DNA of 64,000 bases, taken from the NCBI GenBank assembly GCA_004794785.1, contig SJOL01008686.1, forward strand, positions 233,807-297,806, written 5' to 3'. The notes under the pieces are model-generated. The model was not told the origin of the DNA and ran no database searches. It worked only from the letters and a program-made list of their open reading frames with translations. Positions 32,166 through 42,034 of the stretch are shown here, piece by piece. The translations under genes and the position numbers were made by a program. Within the stretch, counting starts at the first letter, position 1; every line of letters starts with the position of its first letter. Origin of the DNA: Opisthorchis felineus. Lineage: Eukaryota > Platyhelminthes > Trematoda > Opisthorchiida > Opisthorchiidae.

Positions 32166-34125
32166 ACAGGAATGCAATGTAGCAAAGATCCCAAGACGTT
32201 CACCTGGTGATACGAATCCTGTCGCTCAGGGGTGCATAAAATTCAGAACATGGTTATCCTGTGATCGGTTTGGGAGCGCGTTTGATTGGGTATACTCTTA
32301 GCTTATTCCTTGTATACTGGCTGAAAAGGGGGACTTAGCGTGCACGGAGAGTTAGCTTGAGCTTCCTCCACATAAAGCGTAGTTTACCTGGTTTTTGTTC
32401 TACTTCCTTTTCGACTTTACGATTGCAGATGGCTTGAAGAGGTGCACTTAAAGGCTCCATACCCGTGGGTGTGGATTTACTAACGAATAGTATGCTAAGC
32501 GATACTCACTAATGGATGACACTGTCCTTGTAATTCCTTCGCAATTAAAAGTGGAAGCGGTGGTCTTGAAAAAGGGCAGGTTTTAAGGAATGTGCTTCAA
32601 GCTGTTTCCTTCAAGATCCTATTTTAAGTCGTCATTTCTGAAACATGTGTACAGATAGGTAGTTAAACCAGGGTGGGCTGGAATTTCAGTACTTTCGTCC
32701 AGAGTTAGCAACAAGCAACTAGAAGCAACAAGCTCCGGGTTCGTAATCAAGTGAACTAAAAGGTACCGGTCTAATTCAGTTCGTCCGTCATGACTAGTGC
32801 ACTGTTTGCTACAGTTTAGTCCATCTGCTGCAGAAGAAAACCGATCACAAAATACGATAGCTGAACCAATTTAATGTGGGTGACTCGGCGCTGAGTTGAC
32901 GTTGTCGAATTGTCCTACTTCGAAGATAAGGCGAAAGAATTAACCAGTTAGGAGTGGGGGTTTAGAAATGAGTGGTATTGTTTGCATGACTGATTACAAC
33001 TGACTGCCAGGGAGTTTGCAGTTCATTTTCAAATCATGAGCTTGCGTCCACATCACTCTAATTGATGCGACCATCTGATACGCCCACAGCATTCAGTACA
33101 CCTGTGTTTCATTTCTAATCGGTCACATCGGTGTTACGCGAGGTACTAAATCGATTACCTCACAAGCCAGGCGAGTGTCAGACAAGAGCCACACCTGTGA
33201 CCAATGAGAAATCCGATCAAATCCCACAAACAGATGGTGCTTAAAATGACGCGTCAATACCTAGTTTAACTACCGTACGTGCCTCCGGGATAGTGGTCTC
33301 TCTCCTAGTGGAAGAATCACTCGATGATACTAATGTATCTGTGTGCCCATTTTATGGGTGGCTTCCGGAGTTTGCATAAAAAAGCGTTTAAGGCTTCGGT
33401 GCGAGTACATTATCGTAGTAGGATGACTCATGGTGAGGCATTTAGGCAGTCCTACAAACGAACTTGCCACTAGAGGGCGGAAATATATAAATGGTCTGTA
33501 ATGTGACTGCAAGTGAACACGAATATCGTGCACTCACAAAAGAGAAAGAACAGACAGTACGGTAACGGTTTGAGCCTGCAAACGTCTAGTCTCCATCCTC
33601 TCTTGGAAAGGAAAGCCTTGTGAGTTGATGAACATCGTCGGATTGGGAGCTCAACCAGTAGGAAACCACAAACAAAAAAGGCGTTGAGTATTTGTCCTTG
33701 TGACTGAAAAACTGTGATACTTTCCAATCAATCAAGGCTCTACGAACTAGAAACCTCTGTATATTCGCGTTAATTCTGCCCGTTTTGAACCGTAGAATAA
33801 AATTTTCACCTGATATCTCCAGTAAATTTGCTGTATCCAGCGTATTAATTCAGAGATTCAAATTGAGTTCTCTGAAGCGCATTTTACCGTGATCTGGGCA
33901 AATATGAACAAATATGGAAGCGTACATAAATGGCCATCGATCCCGTGATGGTGGGTTGAATGAAGTGGAATTTAGAAACAGCTAGCGGGGCATCCAAACG
34001 GCCCGCGGCTTTTCCGTCGCACATTTTCTGTCAGAACATTCGCTACTTATTGAACTTATTAGTAGTTAAAATTGTCCACGTGATGGATGCTGAGGGAGTA
34101 CGCAGTCCAACGGCTTTCACGGAAG

Positions 34126-34430
34126 ACTCACCTGAATCCCAGCTGGATCTTTCGTTTATGATACTCTTCTTCAACTGATTCATGATTTAGTTGGTACGAT
34201 ATTCGAAATATCGCAATAAACTGTATGGACGAGACATTCAGCCGGGACTCAGATTCAGTGAAAACTCAAACGGTATGAAAATGAGTGTATTTGCCGAATT
34301 TCGTGCCGTTTGGGTTCAAGTAGAACAAAACGTTGACGGGAACCACGAGTGTGTGCCTACCTGGCGAGCCCCAAGAAGGGTGAAACCGGTCGTGGGCTGC
34401 TGAAGAGTTTTCAGCAATCTTATGAGTAGC
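34126..34430 (+). repeat. hammerhead-bearing repeat, copy 3
   Basis: The antisense left arm (tttcgtttatgatactcttc) is followed by a perfect small hairpin (acgatattcgaaatatcg), the linker gaaaatgagtgtatttgccg, ttcaagtagaacaaaacgtt and the hammerhead-like motif, ending at cagcaatcttatgagtag. The right arm seen in copy 1 is deleted. Confidence 0.8.
34354..34398 (+). ncRNA. degenerate hammerhead-ribozyme-like motif (copy 3)
   Basis: Stem I strands GCCTAC and GTGGGC, core I CTGGCGA (two changes from CTGATGA), stem II GCCC/GGGT with loop CAAGAA, core II GAAA, palindrome ACCGGT and triplet GTC. The core I changes predict loss of activity. Confidence 0.5.
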
Positions 34431-34783
34431 GCTTTACAGTTCAACGGTATTCCATTCGCGGTCCCTTATGCCTTTCAAACCGTCTCGTCAGACTAGCAAC
34501 ATGCTCTTACCTAGACATTTGCCATGCGACTTAAATATGGAGCAAAAATGTACCTACTCAGACTACAGTGAAATACAGTGAGACCAAGTAAAACCAAATT
34601 CAACCAACTCTGATTGTCACGGAGACCTTGTTCATTGCATAATACTTGCAAGTGTAAGAATTTCGACTGGAAAACAGGACGTAGGATCACGAGCCACAAG
34701 TGTTATCAAAAACCAGAAACGAGCTATCGACAGGATGATTGGTAGAAACGAAATCTGACCATGCTACTGAGTCCAGTGGTTAC

Positions 34784-35412
34784 CTGGTGGTAGGCTCGTA
34801 GACCGCCAGCTAACAGACTCAGAATAATTTCTGAATACGACGCCTTGGTCACCTGACGCACGCGACTGAGCTTGACCAATGAAAGAAGAGCGCATTTGTA
34901 GACCAACCGATTACCGATAAACTCAGACGGGCTCGAACTGTCTGATGTCGTTGTCGTTGTGGTTAAACTTGGCAACCTTGTAGGGCTGAGTTTCCGGTCC
35001 TCTGGAAATGAGGTAGCTTTTAATGCCCAAATACCCACATCAGCTCGGGTGAAAAAATATTTGTGCAGAATCACAGCTGGGCCAGTAACCAAGGCGCGAA
35101 TTAGATCACAGCAAGTGGCGATGGTGGCCAAAGAACTCGACCAAAATGTGTACCACCACTGGGCTGCCTCTGATTCTTCCGGATCTTCGTCTTCCGGAGA
35201 AGGTAGTAAGGAGGTCTGACACTCTTGTGTAGCGGTACTCCCGGACACGGTCAAGATAGGCTTGCTAGTTGGTGCGTTTGTGCTAATGCTCTGTTGTTCC
35301 AGGCCTAATTCATTGATCGGTGCCGCCTTTGGGTCAAACGAATGGTAGTGTAACTTGGCGACATACGATTTCTGGGGCACTGTCGGTTTGGTTGCTGGGC
35401 TTGCACTCGTAC
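34784..35412 (-). CDS. WSD1-like acyltransferase, exon 4 (mid core)
   Basis: Residues 519 (split) to 728. The acceptor is gtcgcttttgtcatAG before 35412, completing a Gly codon (phase 1); the donor is CACCAG|GTAACC at 34783 (phase 0). It contains a membrane-associated or hydrophobic helix (LATIATCCDLIRALVTGPAV) and then LVKLSRVRQVTKASYSEIIL followed by LLAGGLRAYHQ. That stretch is the conserved block before the second half of WS/DGAT enzymes (l-x-x-v-k-x-i-x-k-a-x-x-a-T-x-N-D-V-l-l-a-x-x-a-G-a-L-R-x-Y). The N-D-V triplet is S-E-I here. An inserted Ser/Thr-rich loop (SLTTTTTTSDSSSPSEF) lengthens it. Confidence 0.85.
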
Positions 35413-35733
35413 CTATGACAAAAGCGACAGAAAAACAGGAAGTAAGAAAAATTACCTGCATTTTTCGAGCACCTGAAGATCTCAATACAAAGCTATTTTT
35501 CTTCTCAAGAGGAACATGCATGAACAGGGTTAGAAAAAACCAGTAGCAGTATGAAGCTGAACAATATTGAGTAGCAGATTTCGAAAGTAAGGCAAAAGCT
35601 ATACAGATGCAAAACAGTAACGTTTGGTTGTGCAAAGTGATTACACGAAGTCGGGCTGGTCGCTCCTTTAAAAATATGGAAAAACCATCATTGCAGTGGT
35701 GCCTCAAACGTGAATGGCCCCTCACTGACTTAC
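35413..35733 (-). other. intron between acyltransferase exons 3 and 4
   Basis: A 321-base intron, GTAAGT...ttttgtcatAG. The long minus frame 36151-34724 runs straight through it because the intron happens to have no stop codon in one frame. Splice sites and the conserved core argue that it is removed. Confidence 0.75.
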
Positions 35734-36184
35734 CACAGTCATTGTTTATTTCGGAGGAAGCATGGCTATTGGCTCTTTCTTCGGAATCTGACATCTGACC
35801 ACGCCAGCGACGCTTCCTATCGGATGTACCGTCATTACCGATGACCAAGTTGGCTGGCGCACACTTGGGGCTGTGTACACGACTCGGTAAGTCAGCTAAA
35901 CAGTTGGTCAACAGGTGGACCAGTGCTTTGCAATCGTCTGAGAGGGCTGCATGCAGCCGGAAAATCAGTAAGCTTCCAATACCAGCAGAACCAGAACGAC
36001 GACATACAAAGGATGTGGAGGACGAACTGCAGCCAGCAGATAACTTTCCATCTACCCCGCGGTTGTATGTGTTCGATTTCGTCGACAAGTATTGACTGCG
36101 ATCAGTTGTTCGTTTGGTAGTCGTATGGTCTAGTTCATCCGATTCGGTCACGCTATCCGCATCCGAGGCCTCATTTACATCAGC
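35734..36184 (-). CDS. WSD1-like acyltransferase, exon 3 (active-site motif region)
   Basis: Residues 369-518 and one base. The acceptor is atcgcccccttcAG before 36184 (phase 0); the donor is TGTG|GTAAGT (phase 1). It starts with an acidic, Ser/Thr-rich insert (ADVNEASDADSVTESDELD), absent from ordinary family members, then reads SLLIFRLHAALSDDCKALVH at residues 439-458. In WS/DGAT enzymes this position holds HHxxxDG, in which the second His is the general base; here it is HAALSDD (35953-35933), lacking the second His and the Gly. The protein is thus either catalytically dead or uses another chemistry. Confidence 0.85.
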
Positions 36185-36534
36185 CTGAAGGGGGCGATTC
36201 GAAAAAATTCATCAAGTGGATAAAATCATTCAGTTGTTGTTCCCTCATCTAAAAAATACGGATGAACATACTTCGGGGAAAATGCCCAAAGTATTACGCA
36301 GTGTAGGTTGATTTTGACGAGAATGCATTTTATGCTTTGCAGCGACGCACTAAGATTTCTCACTGGTTTGACAAAAGTGTGAACTGTGTTACAGGTGCTT
36401 TTGTGGAACGGTGAGCCAAATACACAAAAAGCAACATCCATCCTGTGTCCGTGGACCTGAAACACGATTTTTGGTCGTTCAATTTTAAGTGGTAACTTGA
36501 TAATGGATTTGACATGGAACCTTTTGAGAGATAA

Positions 36535-36615
36535 TAGGGCAACCTGGCAGTATCCCAGCCCTCGTGCTTCCTTCGGGTGGCATGACAGTTAGGCACAGAC
36601 AGGGTGCTACAGTTG
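36535..36615 (+). mobile_element. 5'-truncated SINE fragment
   Basis: The sequences gggcaacctggcagtatccc and ttcgggtggcatgacagtta match the distal half of the SINE at 11148-11330. The tRNA-like head is missing. Confidence 0.75.
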
Positions 36616-37689
36616 ATTGAATAGGCCGAACAAGCATAGTTGGAACCAGAACTTATGTTCATTCGCTCTGGATATACTCATCTTGGAGATAAGCTAAGCC
36701 GTGAGGGTAAAGTTAACTGTACGAAATGCACATGGTGTCCTACTATTTTTAAATGCTCATAGAACTTGTTTCTGAAATCAGTAGCACACAGTGGGCTTCA
36801 ATAAAACTGATAAGAACGATCTGGTGTGAACACTGTTGTCAACTACCATGCACTACTCTAAAGGTGAACTCGATGCACAACCTTAACCATAAGCCAATGC
36901 ACTACTGACAAACTAAAGTAGACTGTCAGATAATCTGCATTAGACCCTAGCTGCAGAGTTTTGGCCATCCTTCGAAAACACGGAGAATTGGGCGGCAAAT
37001 ACAGTATGTAAAGCTAGCGGCCGGGTGAGACAAATGCAACTAGCTCTGTTCGCCGAGCTTGGTAGTTGGATTGCAAGCGGTCCATCACCAATCGAGGTGA
37101 TATGGTCTGTGAGGGTTGACTGACGATATCACTACGTTTGCAATCAAACTGCATGCAACAAACAACAATGACCTTTCTCAATAATGTGAGGATAGGCCGG
37201 CAGAAAACCAATGGAGAGGGAAGCAGTGGATTAAGGTATTACTCAGGAGATTCCAGCTCATGTAGTTCAGGTTAAAAAGTTGGTATTTTACCGAAAACGC
37301 TAAACTAATTCTAAACAAACCAGTGGTTAGTAAACATTTAGATCATCTCAGGCGTTTAAAAACCGGTCCTCATCCGATTCATTTTTCGAACTGACGAGGG
37401 TGTAAAAGGCTGTTATCGCATGGTTAATATAAGCGTGCTTAGCGGCTAGGGAGTTGAAGCCACAGTTAGTTGAGACGGACATCTGCCGGCCTAACTAAGG
37501 CTTGTTTTGATGAATGAACACGTTCTCTTTCCAGTCTTTTTCTAGATGTTGAACCTGCCAGACGCCTCGAAAATCCAGTCGTCTTGACTAGAGGCCAACA
37601 CGTGACGACCGTGTGCAGGCGTTGGGAGTGGGGATGATTAAGCTGACGTAGGGATAGGCCGTTTGACCAGATGGACTGGAATTTCAAAC

Positions 37690-38080
37690 CCTATTGTAGG
37701 ATTCCGCTATGTACCGTCACGATGAGACTGGACCTCATCGTGGTGTGGCGGTTTGTGCTCACCTAATCCACCAGGCTATAGCTGGAAAGCCCGTATGATA
37801 ATCGTGGTCACTTACCAGGTTGGACAATAGATAGGTCTGACCAACATGGTCTGCAAGTCTTTCAGACTGAATTTGGGACATGTGCGATGACTTGGTCCTC
37901 AAGAGGCGAACTATGGTGGCCATACGCCGATCATCGCTGCTTTGTAGTCGGATACTTCAGCCAAAGCTTTAGGCGCTATCACCACCTGCAGTCATCAACT
38001 TCACAACCACAGACAACCTCATGGCACAGCGGGCGTTGCATTGTGCCATCAGCCGGGTCACCTTATTAACTGTGTACAGT
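37690..38080 (+). repeat. interspersed repeat family, copy A (about 400 bp)
   Basis: Shares ordered blocks with 48065-48540: gatgagactggacctcatcg against gaggagactggaccctaccg, aggttggacaatagatagg against aggttggtcaatggatagg, ttggtcctcaa, gccaaagcttta, and an end with gtgccatcagccgggtc. Class unknown; no protein motif. Confidence 0.6.
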
Positions 38081-39589
38081 AGGAAGCTTAAATGACGTTT
38101 CGCTGCTTGGATTTTCACATTCTTTATTCTTCCATAGCCAATCTCATAAATACTGGTCTGTTTGTAGACGTCTACATAAGGAATAACGACTTGATTTGCC
38201 TTACGTCGCCGTTAATTCAACATTTGTCGATCTTATGGCACACACAGTCGACTTCGGCATCAAAGTTCACACGCCAAATAACAGTTTAGCCGATCGTCCT
38301 TAACGCTCGTAATCTGAAGTGATCTGGATATCAGGCCTCTCTCTTACTCTTCTGCTTTTCCATGACGTATTTTTTTACAAGGAGCGAGGATGAGAGATCA
38401 ACTTACGACTGGCGGCCCATCAGTAGCCTCCCGCCTAAGACTACGGAACCCTAGTGATACAACAACTGTCGCCGTTGGTCGTGACGGCTCGGGTATTGTT
38501 CCAAGTCATCAAGCAGAGAGATATCGCCTTGACAGGATACCCGTTAACAGTACAGTTCACTGAAAACCATAGCCCGCATAAACTTCAGCAGACTGTGTTT
38601 CCGATACTCACAGATAGACCTATTAAGGCGTTTCCAGTTCTTTATTATGGCGGAACGTAATCTCAGATGCTGTTGTGGTTGCTATGGCACTGAAGTATAT
38701 GGACTGCGCAGGCCAAATCGGGTTGTCTTTTTAAAGTTGAACCCAGAGGCACAGAAAACGGTAAAAGCCTGTTTCAATTACGCGTTGATAGCAAGTTATT
38801 TGTTTTAATTGTTTCACTTGAAATAGCCTAAATCACTTAGCCATGTGCTGCCTGTTGTTTGTGGTTTTGGAATTCTTAGGCTGTTCCCTAGCTTGTCTTC
38901 CGCTCAATGTGGCACATCAAAAAGTACGGTAGCTTAAGACATCTTTTGGTCAAGACTTAGGAAAAGAAAAGCTACAGCTGCGTTCAATGAGAAATCACAG
39001 AATTATCCACAAGGTCATCCTACAACCCTCGTGATGGGACAAGAGGTGCTGCGTTAAAGATATTGATTCTGACTGACCCATATTTTGACCAATTATTGTG
39101 GTCTGTAGCCTGCTCTCCATATATTCATCCAGTCGACGTCATGTTCGGTTATTCCGCATGGCTCGTCTCCGGACACCTTTACGTATGAGCCGACCTCAGG
39201 CACATATGAACCACGTCGTCATTAACTGATGGTGATACGGAACATTTGCTGACTGACGCTTGTTCTGGACTACTCATGTGGACGGTGGCCACACTCTAAT
39301 CCGTTGCTGCCTTACTTTACAATTTTCTGGGGCACGCCAACTGCGCAAACCTCCTTTGGCTTTTGAAGAGCTTACGGAGGTAAACCCAACGCTCTTCCCC
39401 TCTTTCTTCAGTTGTAGAAACCGTGTGTGTATTGTACAGTGATTATAGCCGACACAGTTTCCTTCGCCGACGGTCTGCGGAGATAGGGTGGACAGCTACG
39501 CATTGAAGGTGGTAGCTGACATATTTGATGCGCTAATTCAGGAGTGACGGTGTATTTTGCACTGGAGAGATCGACAGGAGAAGCTATGC

Positions 39590-40600
39590 AGTGAAGGTAG
39601 CAGCTTGGATGCATGCATGCCACTGAGCGCGCGAGTGGGACATGTCTGTCAGTGTCTCTAAACATTGATGTGTCCCATCTCAGGGTCCCGATCCAGGTAG
39701 ACGGCAATGACCAGTGCGGCTGATTTTGCTGGCAATGGCTCCGACACTTCGCTGCAAAGTCATTTCTCGAGCTCACCTGGCTCTTCACCCTCTACGTATT
39801 TGTGCCAGAAGGGTTGCCTGATGAATTCGGTTGACTGGCATTCGGAGTATGTGGAGAAGCTACTGCAATCTGTGGAATGTAATCAGCTCATCGATTGTGG
39901 GGGATTCATCTCTCCCGAGAACCATTCGACATAGTTCAGCAGTACTAAGCCAATGTTCTCATCAAACTCGAGCAATGCATCGAAGACATCGATGGTCAAA
40001 CAGCATCCTCAGCGCCCGGCAACCAGGTTTCCGATCCATGTAACAATATGAAGCGTATTACAGCTGTGTAAACCCAACCCTTGACAAATAAGCTAATGTC
40101 ACGTCTGTTCTGCAGGTGATGGAAGCTCCTACGTGCTTCTCTGGCCTTTTCAATCGAAGTGGGGATCGCATCTTTGGCCAAACTAGGGAGGACTGATACA
40201 GCTGCCCCGTTAAGCAAGTTTGTCTAATACCTCTATCGGCTCATCCACAAGCATGAAGTCCACGTTAGAGCCCACCAAGTCTTGCAGCAGTACTCTACAC
40301 CTACTTTCAACGGCCTGAACCGCATGCCTAATCCTGAGGTAGGATTGCCTAGATTAGTTGATATCGTCTGCAGTAGGCTAAAGTCGGATACAACAAGGGC
40401 TACGTCGTCTGTGTATTCCATATTTTGGGCGAGCGCCTGGGAGCATTTCGACCCCACATGCATTAAAGGCTGGGAGTGAGTCTTCTGCTTCATATCAGTG
40501 GCGAAGTTGAAGAGGGAGGATGAACGAGGACAACCTTGCCTGACACCACGATGTGGTGAACTCAGGCGGGAGCTTACCGTAGACCTTCACGCGTCCACGC
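39590..40600 (-). mobile_element. RTE-like LINE, 5'-truncated (RT palm to C-terminus)
   Basis: Minus translation in shifting frames: VKVYGKLPPEFTTS, then EYTDDVALV (catalytic motif as TDD), FVKGWVYTAVIRFILLHGSE, LLHILRMPVNR, then HCRLPGSGP and CLETLTDMSHSRAQWHAC. This is the RTE order to the end of the protein. It is dead (many shifts, Tyr-Ala-Asp-Asp to Tyr-Thr-Asp-Asp). It lies directly downstream of a different, younger RTE copy. Confidence 0.8.
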
Positions 40601-40621
40601 TTATAGCGCTTTAAAAGGGTC

Positions 40622-40727
40622 AATAAATAATAATAAATAATAGTTCAGTTGCACCACCCTTCAGCGCATAACTGCCATGCACCCGAAGGAAGCACGAGGG
40701 CTGAGCTACTGCGAGGTTACGACATCG
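40622..40727 (-). mobile_element. SINE 3' fragment with AATAATAAAT tail
   Basis: The plus-strand tail aataaataataataaataat precedes agttcagttgcaccaccctt and the reverse complement of the SINE end (atgcacccgaaggaagcacg). The head is absent. It sits between two RTE copies. Confidence 0.75.
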
Positions 40728-41074
40728 TACTCGTTGCTTGGTGGCATGGATCTCCTGGCATCAATTGGAACTAGCGATCTCGACGATTTCCAGTTGATAT
40801 AGTTTGATCTTATCAGAGTTGGACAGATGGCGCTGAACGCTGAACTCCACGCTCCACCTATGTGATAGCTATCAGGACAGTGTTAGTTTACTGAAGAGAG
40901 TAGTCGAGCTAGCTCAGATCGATACTGCTGGTAACTCGTGAAAATGGTGGAGTGGCATGCTTTCTGCTGACTTGCGAGGGATTGAAGGAAAACGAATTGT
41001 CCGACGTACCTACAGTATGGACTGATCGGAATAAAGACGTAATTCAATTTAATTCGATTCAATTTATCAGCTAT

Positions 41075-42034
41075 AAACCATGATCCCACCCAGTCGTGTA
41101 GCAGCACTTTACACTTTTCAGGTGTGAAGCGCATTGCAAACCGTGCGGCAGAGTTATTTAGGTTATTTAAAATCGTTTGCATTTGGGAAGAATCTGAACC
41201 AAGGAGAGCAATATCGTCCGCATACTCAATGTCCGTGAGTGAACGTCCCGGGAGCAAATCGACTCCCGAGGTTTCAGGGTCATGCAGACAAATTTCAAGC
41301 AGCATGTCAATAACAAAGTTGAAGAGGAAGGGTGAGAGAGGACAGCCTTGTCTTACACCACTGGACGTGGTGAACTCAGGCGAGAGCTTCCCGTATACTC
41401 GTACGCGCCCACAGGAGTTCGCATACAGTACCCTCATGAGGGATAGAAATTTGGAAGGGACACCTCTGATCGCCAGACACTGTCAAAGTTGCTGACGATC
41501 GACAGAATCAAAAGCAGCTTTCAAATCCAGAAAAACGACCAACGTGGGCCGTCTGAAGGAGTGGAGCTGTTCAAGAATTTATCTCAATGTGAAGATGTGG
41601 TCGATGCATCCGCGACCGGGGCGAAACCCAGCCAGATTCTCACGAATCTGTCTCTCCCGATAATCCATCAACCTACGCAAAATAATGCCAGAGAGCACCT
41701 TAGATGCGACGGATACCAGGATGATACCATGATGGTTTTCACATGACGTTCTTGCTCCCTTTTTGAAAACTGGGATGACGGTCGAGGAGCTCCATTTGGC
41801 TGGTATTCTGTTTTCATTCCAAATCTTCTGCAGTATAGTTGTCAGACTGTTCACCAGGACTTCGCCACCTTCTTTGACGAGCGTGGGGTGTAGACCATCC
41901 GGGCCAGGTGCCTTGTCGCGCTTCAGGATTGAAAGCTCACGCTGGATTTCGGTTGCTGATGGTGGGCTGGTGTCAACGTTCCATTCGGACCCGCTTGGTT
42001 CTTCCAGCGGTTGTGTTGAAGGAGACCAGATGAA
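41075..42034 (-). pseudogene. RTE-like LINE reverse transcriptase, lightly broken and 3'-truncated
   Basis: Continues the endonuclease frame after a shift near 42000. Readable blocks are KRDKAPGPDGLHPTLVKEGG, PVFKKGARTSCENHHGI, NLAGFRPGRGCIDHIFTLR, GVRQGCPLSPFLFNFVIDML and IEYADDIALLGSDSSQM with the catalytic YADD at about 41230. A stop breaks it near 41575. The similarity ends at KVLLHDWVGS (about 41085), so the thumb and C-terminus are missing; an AT-rich junction (aattcaatttaattcg) follows. High readability means a relatively recent copy. Confidence 0.85.

Larger units (their letters stand above)
29437..34783 (-). other. intron between acyltransferase exons 4 and 5
   Basis: About 5.3 kb with two hammerhead-bearing repeats and two SINE copies, itemised separately. 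Minus frames 29955-29581 (124 codons) and 30720-30415 (101 codons) are open with no recognised motif. Confidence 0.6.

Noticed and set aside
34724..36151. Single 475-codon minus frame taken as one exon
   Set aside because: It runs through a 321-base intron with consensus donor and acceptor; splicing gives a better match to the acyltransferase family and keeps phase with the next exons.
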